A DNA stretch of 64,000 bases, from positions 1,178,001-1,242,000 of the forward strand of contig NZ_RZNF01000012.1 in the NCBI RefSeq assembly GCF_003992725.1. Reading direction: 5' to 3'. Source of the DNA: Rhodomicrobium lacus (GTDB taxonomy: Bacteria > Pseudomonadota > Alphaproteobacteria > Rhizobiales > Rhodomicrobiaceae). The stretch's first letter is position 1. Each line of letters opens with the position of its first letter. Below, one piece after another: positions 18,325-27,489 of this stretch. The notes beneath the pieces are model-generated. The model saw only the letters and a list, made by a program, of their open reading frames with translations. It ran no database searches and was not told the DNA's origin. The position numbers and the translations under genes were made by a program.

Positions 18325-18852
18325 ATGAAACGTTTTCTGATCGCCGTCGCGGCTTTGCTGGTCGCCGCTGGCTTTGCCGCCCCTTCCTTTGCGCAACTTG
18401 CGACGCCGAAGCTCACCGCCGACGAGGCATTCATCCGCGAACTGAGTGCGAGCGGCATTTTCGAGATTCAGGCCGCCTACATCGCCTTGCAGAAGTCGAA
18501 CAACGAGGAGGTGAGGCAGTTCGCGAAAAAAATGGCCGAGGACCACAGCGCCGCCGACGCCAAGCTCAAGGAAACGCTGGCTCAGGCCAATTTGAAGGAG
18601 CCTGAGATCAAGATCGATGGGCCGCGCTTGCAGAAGCTTGACTATCTGAAGGTGGCGGACCGCGATTTCGACCGCCAGTATATCCAGTCGGAGCGCGAAG
18701 CGCATCGAGACACGGTAAAGCTTCTGGAAAATTACATACAGCGTGGCGACAACGCGCAATTGAAGCAGTTTGCGACCAATCTGCTGCCGACGATCAAGCA
18801 TCATCTCGAAATGGCCGACACTCTGAGGCCCAGGGAGTCCGCGCGACGCTAG
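18325..18852 (+). CDS. Periplasmic DUF4142 family protein
   Basis: The protein has 175 residues from the ATG at 18325, with GGAGAG upstream; an upstream in-frame GTG at 18301 is rejected because it precedes the signal peptide (MKRFLIAVAALLVAAGFAAPSFA-QL). The mature part is the DUF4142 four-helix, ferritin-like fold: FIRELSASGIFEIQAAYIAL, EVRQFAKKMAEDHSAADAKLK and FATNLLPTIKHHLEMA. Such proteins are common in stress-related loci of rhizobia and other proteobacteria; biochemical function is unknown. It stands alone and is followed by a strong terminator. Confidence 0.88.
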   Translation: MKRFLIAVAALLVAAGFAAPSFAQLATPKLTADEAFIRELSASGIFEIQAAYIALQKSNNEEVRQFAKKMAEDHSAADAKLKETLAQANLKEPEIKIDGPRLQKLDYLKVADRDFDRQYIQSEREAHRDTVKLLENYIQRGDNAQLKQFATNLLPTIKHHLEMADTLRPRESARR

Positions 18853-18894
18853 AGCCGGCCGTTGCCGCGCGAAAGACGCCACGCCACGAACAGG

Positions 18895-18919
18895 AAAAAG
18901 CCGCTCTTGGCGGCTTTTT
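18895..18919 (+). terminator. Rho-independent terminator after the DUF4142 gene
   Basis: AAAAAGCCGC (18895-18904), a 5-nt loop and GCGGCTTTTT (18910-18919) form a GC stem flanked by A and T tracts. It lies 42 nt after the stop codon and could work in both directions. Confidence 0.88.
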
Positions 18920-19029
18920 CTATGCGCCGGAAGCCTTGCGTGCGATCAGTTGTTGAAAGCTGAAGCCGGATGTCTTGCCTTGGGGGGCGGGCATCGTGAG
19001 GGTAGCACTGACGGAAAGGGATTCGCGCC

Positions 19030-20373
19030 ATGACCTCGCATCCATCCTATCGCCAATCGATCGAAGGCAGTCTCTCCACGAAGATCGGAGACGCCGGGTT
19101 GAGCCGGGGGCGCCTTACGCAATGGCTGACGCTGCTCACGCCGCGCTTCAAGGCCCTTGAGGAAGCCGCGCAGGCCGACAGCTTCGCGCATTTCCGCATC
19201 CTGAAGGACACCGCCGACATCGAGGAAACCCGCGCGGCCTACGACAAACTCGCTGCGGGCGCGGAAACCGTCGTCATTCTCGGCACGGGCGGTTCGAGCC
19301 TCGGCGGCCAGGCGCTTGCGCAGGTCGGCGGCTGGGGCATCCCCGGCGACGGTGGCGATGCGGCGGGCAAGCTGCCCGAACTTCGTTTCTGCGACAACCT
19401 CGACTCGCGCTCCTTCACCCGCGGCCTTCTGAGCCTCGACATTCCGAAGACACGCTTCATCGCCATTTCGAAATCAGGCACCACGGGCGAGACGCTGTCG
19501 CAGGTGCTGACCGCGTTCAAATTCATCGAGGATGCGGGCCACGGCGCGCTCATCCCGCAGATCTTCCTTGGCGTGACGGAGCCCGCGAAGCCGGGCGTCG
19601 CGAATGGCCTGCGCGAGCTTTTCTCCGCGCGCGGCATCCCCCTTCTGCCGCACCCGACCGACATCGGCGGGCGCTATTCGGCGTTCTCGGTCGTCGGCCT
19701 TCTGCCCGCGCTCGCGCGTGGTCTCGACGTGGCTGCCTTCCGCGCCGGTGCGCTCGACGTCGTGAAACAGCTCTCCGCCGCCACCATGCCGGAAGACCAT
19801 CCCGCCGCTGTCGGCGCGGCGCTGTCCATCGGCCTCGCGAAGGATCTCGGCGTCACGAACTCCGTGCTCATGCCGTATTCGGACCGGCTTGAACGTTTCA
19901 GCGCGTGGTATGTGCAGCTCTGGGCCGAAAGCCTCGGCAAGAAGGGAGAGGGCACGACCCCCATCGGCACGCTCGGCCCGGTGGATCAGCATAGCCAGCT
20001 TCAGCTCTTCATGGACGGCCCAGCGACGCACCTCATGACCATCGTGCGCGTAGCCGAGGCGGAAGGCACGGATCGCGGCCTCACCATCCCGGCGGCACTC
20101 GCTGCCGAGGCGGGCGCGCCCTATCTCGCGGAAAAGAGCATCGGCGATCTCGTTGCCGCGCAGCAGAAGGCCATCGTCGACGCGCTCATCGAGGCAAAGC
20201 GCCCCGTGCGCACCATCGACGTGCCGAAGCTCGACGAGCGGGCGCTCGGCGCGCTGATGATGCACTTCTTCATCGAGACGATCCTCGCGGGCGACCTCCT
20301 CGGCGTCGATCCGTTCGACCAGCCCGCCGTGGAACTCGCCAAGAAGCTCACGCGGCAATATCTCGCCGCCTGA
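19030..20373 (+). CDS. pgi: Glucose-6-phosphate isomerase
   Basis: The 447-residue protein interconverts glucose 6-phosphate and fructose 6-phosphate. Phosphate-binding and SIS signatures are present: VVILGTGGSSLGGQAL (about residues 78-93) and FIAISKSGTTGETLSQVL (about 144-161). Later motifs include LMPYSDRLERFSAWYVQLWAESLGK (about 279-303) and the catalytic region PVDQHSQLQLFMDG (about 317-330). It is shorter than the ~550-residue E. coli enzyme and resembles the compact PGIs of some bacteria. The ATG at 19030 follows GGAAAGGG. The next gene, mutL, starts only 25 nt downstream, so they may share a transcript. Confidence 0.95.
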   Translation: MTSHPSYRQSIEGSLSTKIGDAGLSRGRLTQWLTLLTPRFKALEEAAQADSFAHFRILKDTADIEETRAAYDKLAAGAETVVILGTGGSSLGGQALAQVGGWGIPGDGGDAAGKLPELRFCDNLDSRSFTRGLLSLDIPKTRFIAISKSGTTGETLSQVLTAFKFIEDAGHGALIPQIFLGVTEPAKPGVANGLRELFSARGIPLLPHPTDIGGRYSAFSVVGLLPALARGLDVAAFRAGALDVVKQLSAATMPEDHPAAVGAALSIGLAKDLGVTNSVLMPYSDRLERFSAWYVQLWAESLGKKGEGTTPIGTLGPVDQHSQLQLFMDGPATHLMTIVRVAEAEGTDRGLTIPAALAAEAGAPYLAEKSIGDLVAAQQKAIVDALIEAKRPVRTIDVPKLDERALGALMMHFFIETILAGDLLGVDPFDQPAVELAKKLTRQYLAA

Positions 20374-20398
20374 CAGGTCCGACGCACGGGGACGAAGG

Positions 20399-22219
20399 GT
20401 GACGATCCGCGAACTGAGCCAGGTCGAAATCAATCGCATCGCCGCGGGCGAGGTGATCGAGCGGCCGGCCAGCGCGGTGAAGGAGCTTGTCGAGAACGCC
20501 ATCGACGCGGGCGCGACCGCCATCGAGGTGATCGCCGAGAATGGCGGTCTGTCGCTGATCCGCGTCTCCGACGACGGTGTCGGCATGGACGAGGCGGACC
20601 TCGCGCTGTGTGTTCGGCGCCACGCCACGTCGAAGCTGCCGACCGGCGATCTCATGGCGATCCGCACGCTCGGCTTTCGCGGCGAGGCGCTGCCGTCGCT
20701 CGGTTCGGTCGGCACGCTCTCCATCGTGACGCGCCCGCGCCCATCGACGCGCGGGCATGAAATCGAGGTGCGCGGCGGGGAGACCTCGCCCGTACGCCCC
20801 GCCGCCGCACGCCCCGGCACTTGCGTCGAGGTGCGCGACCTGTTCGCAGCCACACCCGCGCGCCTCAAATTCATGAAGTCGGAGCGCGCCGAAAACGCCG
20901 CCATCTCCGATGTCGTGAAGCGGCTCGCGCTCGCCTGCCCGCATGTCGGCTTTTCGCTGACGGTGGGCGAACGCGCTTCGCTTCAGCTCGCGCGCGCCGC
21001 CGAAGGGGACGAAAACGCGGTCCGCGCCCGTCTCGCGCGCATCATGGGCCGCGAATTCGGCGAAGACGCCGAGCCGGTGCACCTCGAACGCGACGGGCTG
21101 GCGCTGACGGGCTACGCCGGGCGGCCGACGCTCAACCGGCCCGACGCATCGCTGCAATATGTGTTCGTGAACGGCAGGCCGGTGAAGGACCGGCTGCTGT
21201 TTTCGGCCATTCGCGGCGCTTATGTGGATGTGGTGCCGCGCGGACGCTTTCCGCTGGCGGTGCTGTTCCTCACCGTGCGCGTCGAGGATGTCGACGTGAA
21301 CGTGCATCCGGCAAAGGCGGAGGTGCGATTTCGCGAGGCGAGCCTCGTGCGCGCGCTCGTCGTCTCGGCGCTGCACGACGCGCTGCGGCGCGCGGGCGCC
21401 ATGGCGGCGCGGCCAACCGGCGTGCTGACACCCGCTTCCTCTGCGCCGGAGCCGGTGCAATATCGCGCGCCGCTGCGCACCTGGCCGCAAACGCCGTTCT
21501 CCCCGGCATATCAGCAGCCGATAGCGGCGCCTCGGGGTGGCCTGGCTGAAGCCGCACTTGCGTTCGATGCCGAGGAGGCAAGCCAGTCATTCGCTGACGG
21601 AGCCGCGCGCGAAGCCTCGAACCCCGAACCCGACAATGCGAATTACGAACGCCTCGGCGTGGCGCGGGCGCAACTCCATAACACCTACATCCTCTCCGAG
21701 ACGCCGCAGGGCGTGATCCTCATAGACCAGCACGCGGCGCATGAGCGTATCGTCTATGAGAAGCTCAAGGCGGCGCTTCTCGGCGGCCGGATCGCGCGGC
21801 AATTGCTGCTCATCCCCGAGATCGTGGAGATGTCTGAAGACGATGCCGCGCTCGTCGCCGAGCACGCGGAGGCGATCGCGGGAAGCGGCCTCGCGCTGGA
21901 GAGCTTCGGGCCGGGCGCGGTCATCGTTCGCGAAGTACCCGCGCTTCTCGGGCAATGCGATTTGCAGACGCTTGTCCGGGACCTCGCTCACGAACTCAAG
22001 GACAACGCGAACACGGTCGAGACGCGGCTGCACGCGATCTGCGCGACCATGGCCTGTCACGGAAGCGTCCGTGCCGGCCGCCCGATGCGGCTCGACGAGA
22101 TGAATGCGCTTCTGCGCGAGATGGAAACCACGCCGAACGCCGCGCAGTGCAATCACGGTCGCCCGACCTATGTCGAGCTGTCGCGCGGCGACCTCGAACG
22201 GCTGTTCGAGCGGCGTTAG
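20399..22219 (+). CDS. mutL: DNA mismatch repair protein MutL
   Basis: The protein has 606 residues and a GTG start at 20399. GHKL ATPase motifs: ELVENAIDAGAT (about 30-41), VSDDGVGMDEADL and TLGFRGEALPSLGSVG (about 90-105). The transducer domain has VFVNGRPVKDRLL and VDVNVHPAKAEVRF. The C-terminal dimerisation domain carries DQHAAHERIVYE, which fits the metal-binding endonuclease motif DQHA-x2-E-x4-E, together with CATMACHGSVRAG and CNHGRPTYVEL. I therefore infer a nicking-competent MutL, as expected in bacteria without MutH. It lies just downstream of pgi. Confidence 0.96.
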   Translation: MTIRELSQVEINRIAAGEVIERPASAVKELVENAIDAGATAIEVIAENGGLSLIRVSDDGVGMDEADLALCVRRHATSKLPTGDLMAIRTLGFRGEALPSLGSVGTLSIVTRPRPSTRGHEIEVRGGETSPVRPAAARPGTCVEVRDLFAATPARLKFMKSERAENAAISDVVKRLALACPHVGFSLTVGERASLQLARAAEGDENAVRARLARIMGREFGEDAEPVHLERDGLALTGYAGRPTLNRPDASLQYVFVNGRPVKDRLLFSAIRGAYVDVVPRGRFPLAVLFLTVRVEDVDVNVHPAKAEVRFREASLVRALVVSALHDALRRAGAMAARPTGVLTPASSAPEPVQYRAPLRTWPQTPFSPAYQQPIAAPRGGLAEAALAFDAEEASQSFADGAAREASNPEPDNANYERLGVARAQLHNTYILSETPQGVILIDQHAAHERIVYEKLKAALLGGRIARQLLLIPEIVEMSEDDAALVAEHAEAIAGSGLALESFGPGAVIVREVPALLGQCDLQTLVRDLAHELKDNANTVETRLHAICATMACHGSVRAGRPMRLDEMNALLREMETTPNAAQCNHGRPTYVELSRGDLERLFERR

Positions 22220-22418
22220 CGCCCGTCAAGTCTGATCGAATCGCAGGTCCGGCTGCAAAGAGACCGTCGCGCTTTGCGGGCCGCGATCAGCACGCGATTT
22301 GCCTCTTCGTTTGGCCGTTTTCGAACACGACCCGATTGAAGCTTCTCCACACGCAATCAAATCGACGGGAAACGCGGTCGCCGGCGCTTCGAGTGTGTTC
22401 TATAGCCGCGCGTGGCAT

Positions 22419-22447
22419 TTGACGAAGGGCCAGCGTGACCTTAGATT
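22419..22447 (+). promoter_or_regulatory. Putative housekeeping-type promoter of hrcA
   Basis: TTGACG (22419-22424), a 17-nt spacer and TAGATT (22442-22447) lie about 30 nt upstream of the hrcA start. No CIRCE inverted repeat (TTAGCACTC-N9-GAGTGCTAA) is visible here. Confidence 0.4.
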
Positions 22448-22475
22448 TAGCAGGTTTGGAACAAGGACGCGAAGC

Positions 22476-23579
22476 ATGTCGAAGCGGCAAGAGTTGCGCG
22501 CGCCCGCCCTCGAATTGAGTCAGGCAAACGGGCTGCGCGAATTGAATGAGCGCTACCGGGAAATCTTCCGGAGCATCGTTGAAACCTATCTCGAAACGGG
22601 CGAGCCTGTCGGATCGCGCCATCTGTCGCGCCAGCTGCCGATGACGCTGTCGCCCGCATCCGTGCGCAACGTGATGTCGGATCTTGAGGCTCAGGGGCTG
22701 ATTTACGCGCCGCATGTCAGCGCGGGCCGCATTCCGACGCAGACGGGCCTGCGCCTGTTCGTCGACGGCCTGCTCGAAGTCGGCAGCATCGAGGAAACCG
22801 AGCGCGAGCAGCTCGAACGGCAGCTCTTGCGCGACTATCATCGTGAGCACGCGGTGACCTCTGAAGTTCTGGCCGAGGCGGGCGATCTGCTCTCGGGCCT
22901 TTCGCGCTGCGCGGGCGTGGTCCTTGCCGAGAAGCAGGTGAGCCGCCTCAAGCACATCGAATTTGTCAGCCTCGATTCAAAACGCGCGCTGCTTGTGCTG
23001 GCGGGCGACGACGGGAGCGTCGAAAACCGCGTGCTGAATTTGCCCGAGGGTCTGCCGCCGCAAGCGCTGGTCGAGGCGACAAACTATCTCAACGCGAAGA
23101 TCCGCGGCGTGACGCTGCCCGAGGCGCGCCAAAAGATCGAAGGCGAACTCAAGGCGAGACAGGCGGAACTCGACGCACTGACCGCGAAGCTGGTCCGGTC
23201 CGGCCTCGCGCAATGGTCTGGCGGACGCGAGGACAATCGCAGCCTGATCGTGCGCGGCCAGTCACGCCTCCTGAACGATCTCAAGGCGGTGGAAGACCTC
23301 GAACGCATCCGCCTTCTTTTCGAGGATCTCGAATCGCAAAAGGCGCTGATCCACCTGCTCGACCTTGCGGAAGAAGCCGATGGCGTCCGCATTTTTATCG
23401 GTTCCGAGAATAATTTGTTCTCCCTGTCCGGATCTTCCCTGATCGTCGCACCGTTCCAGGATCATGAGCGCAAGATCGTGGGCGTTCTCGGCGTCATCGG
23501 TCCCACGCGGCTCAATTACGGCCGCATTATCCCCATGGTTGACTTTACAGCCAAGCTCGTCAGCCGCGTGCTCGCTTGA
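22476..23579 (+). CDS. hrcA: Heat-inducible transcription repressor HrcA
   Basis: The protein has 367 residues from the ATG at 22476 (MSKRQELR), with AAGGA about 8 nt upstream; the longer frame from 22299 covers untranslated DNA. The N-terminal winged helix is typical: [25 protein letters not shown] then [19 protein letters not shown] (about 20-75), followed by the family signature [20 protein letters not shown]. The C-terminal GAF-like domain ends [23 protein letters not shown]. HrcA binds CIRCE operators of groE/dnaK operons. It is followed by grpE 97 nt later, the usual alphaproteobacterial order. Confidence 0.96.
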   Translation: MSKRQELRAPALELSQANGLRELNERYREIFRSIVETYLETGEPVGSRHLSRQLPMTLSPASVRNVMSDLEAQGLIYAPHVSAGRIPTQTGLRLFVDGLLEVGSIEETEREQLERQLLRDYHREHAVTSEVLAEAGDLLSGLSRCAGVVLAEKQVSRLKHIEFVSLDSKRALLVLAGDDGSVENRVLNLPEGLPPQALVEATNYLNAKIRGVTLPEARQKIEGELKARQAELDALTAKLVRSGLAQWSGGREDNRSLIVRGQSRLLNDLKAVEDLERIRLLFEDLESQKALIHLLDLAEEADGVRIFIGSENNLFSLSGSSLIVAPFQDHERKIVGVLGVIGPTRLNYGRIIPMVDFTAKLVSRVLA

Positions 23580-23676
23580 TTATCCCGGCGAAACCGCCGA
23601 TATAGCTTCAAAAATCGGCGCATCGCAGGTCGAGGATTGCGGCTGATCCTCATCGTAACGGAAACGGCAAAATATC

Positions 23677-24543
23677 ATGAACGATACCCCGGACGGGCCC
23701 TCGGACGCGAACGGGCCGGAAAATAACGATTCTCTTGGCCGCGACCAGAACCCGCAAGCCACCGAAGAGCAAGTGAAGGCGCTGGCGCAGATGCTGGCCG
23801 AGGCGAGGGCCGAAAACGCGGATCTGCGCGACCGCCACCTGCGCGTCGTCGCCGAGATGGAAAACTATCGCAGGCGCAGCGAGCGCGAAAAGGCGGAAAC
23901 CGCGAAATACGCCTCGTCCGAGTTTGGCAAGGATGCCATCGTCATCGCCGACAATCTTCGCCGGGCGATCGAAGCCGCGCAAAAGGAAGCGACGGACCAG
24001 ACTCCGGCTCTCAACACGCTGCTTCAGGGCGTGGAAGTGACGGAACGCGAGCTTCTCAAGGTTTTCGAGCGCCACGGCATCACGCGCTTCGAGCCGCTCG
24101 GCGAAAAATTCGATCCGCATACATCGGAGGCGATGATCAAGGTGGACGTGCCCAACGTGCCCGCCGACGTTGTCGTGCAGGTGCTGCAAGCAGGCTACAA
24201 GATCGGGGAGCGCGTGTTGCGCCCTGCCGCCGTGATCGTCGCCAAGGGCGGCACCCCGGTCAAGCCGGAGCCTCCCCAGACCGAACATTCGGCTGAACCT
24301 GCCGGCGAGGCGCCTTCAGCCGTGCATGCGGGGGCGCATCATGACCATCACGCCGTCGAGCCCGCGCACGAACACGATCCCGATGTTTTCCGCGATCCCA
24401 CCGGCGCGCCCCTGCGGCGCGACAGGCACGGCGGCGAGAAGCGCTCGTCGTCCGTTACCCAACCCGTGACGGAGAACAGCGGCCCGGCGGGCGTGGACGA
24501 CCTGATTTCGTCCTTCGGAAAGCGCCTCGAAAACGGAAACTGA
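23677..24543 (+). CDS. grpE: GrpE co-chaperone with a long His-rich C-terminal tail
   Basis: The protein has 288 residues; GrpE is usually about 190-210. The long N-terminal coiled coil (QVKALAQMLAEARAENADLRDRHLRVVAEMENYRRRSEREKAE) and the beta-domain signature (GVEVTERELLKVFERHGITRFEPLGEKFDPHTSEAM ... VVVQVLQAGYKIGERVLRPAAVIVAK) are complete by about residue 190. The extra ~95 residues are disordered-looking and include a His cluster (HAGAHHDHHAVEPAHEHDPD). The tail ends with VDDLISSFGKRLENGN. GrpE is the nucleotide-exchange factor of DnaK; dnaK is not in the window. A terminator follows immediately. Confidence 0.95.
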   Translation: MNDTPDGPSDANGPENNDSLGRDQNPQATEEQVKALAQMLAEARAENADLRDRHLRVVAEMENYRRRSEREKAETAKYASSEFGKDAIVIADNLRRAIEAAQKEATDQTPALNTLLQGVEVTERELLKVFERHGITRFEPLGEKFDPHTSEAMIKVDVPNVPADVVVQVLQAGYKIGERVLRPAAVIVAKGGTPVKPEPPQTEHSAEPAGEAPSAVHAGAHHDHHAVEPAHEHDPDVFRDPTGAPLRRDRHGGEKRSSSVTQPVTENSGPAGVDDLISSFGKRLENGN

Positions 24544-24578
24544 CACCGCGAGGCGCTGCCTCGCCCCGACGAACCGGC

Positions 24579-24606
24579 AAGGCGCGGCGATCAATCCGCG
24601 CCTTTT
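24579..24606 (+). terminator. Terminator between convergent grpE and murQ
   Basis: AAGGCGCGG (24579-24587), an 8-nt loop and CCGCGCCTT (24596-24604) are followed by a TTTT run. The hairpin overlaps the last codons of the convergent murQ. The A-run on the other side of the stem lets it act in both directions. Confidence 0.7.
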
Positions 24607-25493
24607 CCTTGCGCGGCGACCGCCAGAGCATCGCGCAGACGGCCGCCCGAGCGTTCGAGCAGCGCGCGGGCCTCGTCGAGCGCGCATCCTTGAAGGACAA
24701 GCACCGCAAGCTTGATGTTGCCGCCCGTTTGCGAAAGCGCTCCGCGCACGGCGCCCAGATCCTTGCCGGTCAGATGCACGAGCATCTTTTCGCGACGCCC
24801 GACAAGCTTCGCATTCACGGCCTGTACCTCGACCATCAGCCCTTCGTAAACGCGGCCGAGCCGGATCATCACCAGCGACGAAAGCATCGCGAGCGTGACG
24901 CGTTGCGCGGTGCCCGCGTTCATGCGTGTCGACCCGGCGATGGGCTCCGACCCGGTTTCAAGACAAATCGGGCAATCGGCTTCGGCCAGCAGCGGCGTGC
25001 CGGGGTTGTTCGCGATACCCACCGCAAGCGCGCCGAGCTTTTTCGCCTCGCGCAGCGCCGACAGCGTGAACGGCGTCTTGCCGCTGGCGGCAACCGCGAC
25101 CAGCACATCGTTCGCGCAAATGCCATGCTCGACGCGGATGAGTTCGGCGGCGCGGTGGGTCTCGTCCTCCGCCCCTTCCACGGCCTGCACCATGGCCTCG
25201 TCGCCGCCCGCGAGCAGCAACACGAGCCGGTCTTTCGGCCAACTGAAGGTTGGCATGAGTTCCGCGCCGTCCTGCACGGCGAGGCGGCCGGACGTGCCCG
25301 CGCCCGCATAAACGAGCCGCCCTCCGCTGGCGAGGCGTTTCTCCATCGCAAGCACCGCGTGGAGGATGTCGCGGCGCGCCGCGCGCACGGCGGCGACCGC
25401 GGCAAGCTGGCCCTCGATCATCGCGTCGAGCGCATCGAGCGGCTCCCAGACATCGATACCGGAGAAGCGGGGGGATGGCCGTTCAGTATCCAT
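24591..25493 (-). CDS. murQ: N-acetylmuramic acid 6-phosphate etherase
   Basis: The 300-residue protein is the usual MurQ length. It cleaves the lactyl ether of MurNAc 6-phosphate to give GlcNAc 6-phosphate during peptidoglycan recycling. The SIS domain shows GGRLVYAGAGTSGRLAVQDG (about residues 54-73) with the GTSGRL phosphate loop, VAASGKTPFTLSAL, and the MurQ signature GSEPIAGSTRMNAGTAQRV (about 185-203). The C-terminal helical part is GNIKLAVLVLQGCALDEARALLERSGGRLRDAL. I chose the ATG at 25493 over a TTG at 25514. It diverges from the kinase-deaminase-nagA operon that uses its product. Confidence 0.95.
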   Translation of the reverse strand: MDTERPSPRFSGIDVWEPLDALDAMIEGQLAAVAAVRAARRDILHAVLAMEKRLASGGRLVYAGAGTSGRLAVQDGAELMPTFSWPKDRLVLLLAGGDEAMVQAVEGAEDETHRAAELIRVEHGICANDVLVAVAASGKTPFTLSALREAKKLGALAVGIANNPGTPLLAEADCPICLETGSEPIAGSTRMNAGTAQRVTLAMLSSLVMIRLGRVYEGLMVEVQAVNAKLVGRREKMLVHLTGKDLGAVRGALSQTGGNIKLAVLVLQGCALDEARALLERSGGRLRDALAVAAQGKGAD

Positions 25494-25574
25494 AACAACC
25501 GAAAACGCGTTCAAGTGGCGCTGGACTTTGCATCATGCAACCTTAAATAAGCATGCGTAACAAGGGCATAAAGA

Positions 25575-26468
25575 GTGAACGTCGAAGTGTTGTTTCTCGC
25601 GGTGGACGGCGGCGGCACGAAATGTCTGGCGCGCCTCGCCGATGCGAAAGGCCAGACGCTGGGCGAAGGGCGCTCCGGTCCGGCAAATGTCCGGCGTGGC
25701 CTTCCGCAGGCATTCGCGGCCGTCATGGAGGCCACGGCTCAATGTTTCGAGCAAGCGGCGCTCGCGCCCGATTACCGCCGCGTCGTCGCCTGTCTCGCGC
25801 TTGCGGGAGCGGGCGAGCCGGACATGCAGGCCGAACTGTCCCGCTTCGCTCACCCCTTCAAGGCCGCGATTTTTACCACGGATTCGCATGCGGCTTGCGT
25901 CGGTGCACATCGTGGCGAGGATGGGGGGGTCATCATCGCCGGAACCGGCAGCATCGGTGAGGCCATCGTGCGCGGCGGGCGTCATCGCGTCGGCGGCTGG
26001 GGTTTCCCGGTCTCCGACGAGGGCAGCGGCGCATGGCTCGGCCTCGAAACCGTGCGGCGCACGCTTTGGGCGCTGGATGGGCGGGCGTCGGCATCACCCC
26101 TGCTCGATGAGGCGGCGAACCGCTTCGGCCATGACCCGAACGCCATCACGCGTTGGGCAAGCGAGGCCGCGCCCGCCGATTTCGGGACGTTCGCGCCGCT
26201 CGTATTCCGGCATGCCGGAGAGGGAGACACGGTCGCACGGAAACTTGTTACCTCGGCGGCAGGCCACGTGGAACGAATTGCCGAGGCGCTGCTTGTTTCA
26301 GGTGCGAAGAGGCTCGCACTCATGGGCGGTCTCGCGCAGCCCTTCGAGCCGTGGCTGTCTGAGAACATGAAGCGATCGCTGGTTCGCCCCGCCGGCGACG
26401 CACTGGACGGCGGGCTGCAACTCGCTCGAAATTCGGTTTCGGGCAGGAGGATTCATGAAACATCCTGA
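25575..26468 (+). CDS. BadF/BcrA-type amino-sugar kinase (probable GlcNAc kinase)
   Basis: The protein has 297 residues and a GTG start at 25575 preceded by AAGGG. It is an ASKHA-fold ATPase: phosphate-1 loop FLAVDGGGTKCLARLAD (about 6-22), GGVIIAGTGSIG (about 115-126, phosphate 2) and GGWGFPVSDEGSGAWLGLE (about 138-156), the signature of the GlcNAc kinase/BadF family. The adenosine motif is LALMGGLAQPF. From its position with nagB-II, nagA and murQ, I infer phosphorylation of GlcNAc (or GlcN) to feed the pathway. It overlaps the next gene by 14 bp. Confidence 0.85.
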   Translation: MNVEVLFLAVDGGGTKCLARLADAKGQTLGEGRSGPANVRRGLPQAFAAVMEATAQCFEQAALAPDYRRVVACLALAGAGEPDMQAELSRFAHPFKAAIFTTDSHAACVGAHRGEDGGVIIAGTGSIGEAIVRGGRHRVGGWGFPVSDEGSGAWLGLETVRRTLWALDGRASASPLLDEAANRFGHDPNAITRWASEAAPADFGTFAPLVFRHAGEGDTVARKLVTSAAGHVERIAEALLVSGAKRLALMGGLAQPFEPWLSENMKRSLVRPAGDALDGGLQLARNSVSGRRIHETS

Positions 26469-27489
26469 GGTGCCCGACGTGTGCATGGCGCAGGAAATCC
26501 GGGAAGCACCGCATGCGGTGAGCCGCCAGCGCGATGCGCTCGCCCGGCCCGTAGAGGAGCTTGCCGCGCGGCTGAGGCGGAAGCCGCCTCGGGTGATCGT
26601 CACCTGCGCGCGCGGCAGTTCAGCCCACGCCGCCACCTTCGGCAAGCACCTTTTCGAGCGGTATCTGGGCATTCCCGTAGCTGCCGCCGCGCCGAGCATC
26701 GCGAGCGTCTACGGCGGCGAACTGAAGCTGAAGGATCAGCTCTTCCTCGCGATCTCGCAATCGGGAAGCAGCGCCGACATCGTCGCCATGACCGAGGCGG
26801 CGCAACGCTCAGGCGCGCTGGCGGTAGCAATCGTCAACGATACCGAGAGCGCGCTCGCCCGCGTAAGCGACATCGTGCTCCCCATGAGCGCCGGGCCGGA
26901 ACTCTCGGTCGCCGCAACGAAAACCTTTGTCACGACGCTGGCGGCATTGGTTCGTCTTGCGGCGGCATGGAACGGGCATTCGGCGCTCGATGCGGCCGTC
27001 GCCCGTCTGCCGGAACGTCTCGCCGCCGCTTCCGATCTGGACTGGAGCGCGGCGCTTCCCGCGCTGGCAGGCGCGCCAAGCCTCGTCACCATCGGGCGCG
27101 GGCCGACGCTTGCCATCGCCCGCGAGGCCGCGCTGAAGCTCAAGGAAACGGCCAACCTTCACGCCGAAGCCTTCAGCGGCGCCGAATTTCTGCACGGGCC
27201 GGTGGCGCTCGTCTCGCCTGAATATCCGATCCTGATGTTCAACCCGACGGATGAAGCCGCCCCCGGAATGGAAAAGCTCGCCGCCGACCTGCGCGGCAAG
27301 GGCACCGCGCTTTTCGCAACCGGCACCGCGGATGACGAAAATTTAATCACCCTGCCGCCGGATCAACCCGAGACCGACGCGGTTTGCCTCATCCAGAGCT
27401 TCTACATGATGGCCGTCCGGCTCGCGGAGCGGATCGGAACCGACGTGGACCGCCCCCGCCATCTCCGCAAAATCACAAGCACACGATAA
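26455..27489 (+). CDS. SIS-domain glucosamine-6-phosphate deaminase (NagB-II type)
   Basis: The 344-residue protein has two SIS domains as in the isomerase half of GlmS, without a glutaminase domain. Motifs: TCARGSSAHAATFGKHLFE (about residues 48-66), LAISQSGSSADIVAM (about 98-112), AATKTFVTTLAAL (about 152-164) and REAALKLKETANLHAEAFSGAEFLHGP (about 222-248). Such proteins convert GlcN6P to fructose 6-phosphate in organisms lacking classical NagB. Context is strong: kinase upstream (14-bp overlap), nagA downstream (TAATG overlap). A GlmS-like role is unlikely because the amidotransferase domain is absent. Confidence 0.88.
   Translation: MKHPEVPDVCMAQEIREAPHAVSRQRDALARPVEELAARLRRKPPRVIVTCARGSSAHAATFGKHLFERYLGIPVAAAAPSIASVYGGELKLKDQLFLAISQSGSSADIVAMTEAAQRSGALAVAIVNDTESALARVSDIVLPMSAGPELSVAATKTFVTTLAALVRLAAAWNGHSALDAAVARLPERLAAASDLDWSAALPALAGAPSLVTIGRGPTLAIAREAALKLKETANLHAEAFSGAEFLHGPVALVSPEYPILMFNPTDEAAPGMEKLAADLRGKGTALFATGTADDENLITLPPDQPETDAVCLIQSFYMMAVRLAERIGTDVDRPRHLRKITSTR

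Noticed and set aside
22220-22475. CIRCE operator or tRNA upstream of hrcA
   Set aside because: No TTAGCACTC-N9-GAGTGCTAA repeat and no cloverleaf-like sequence is visible; only a plausible housekeeping promoter.
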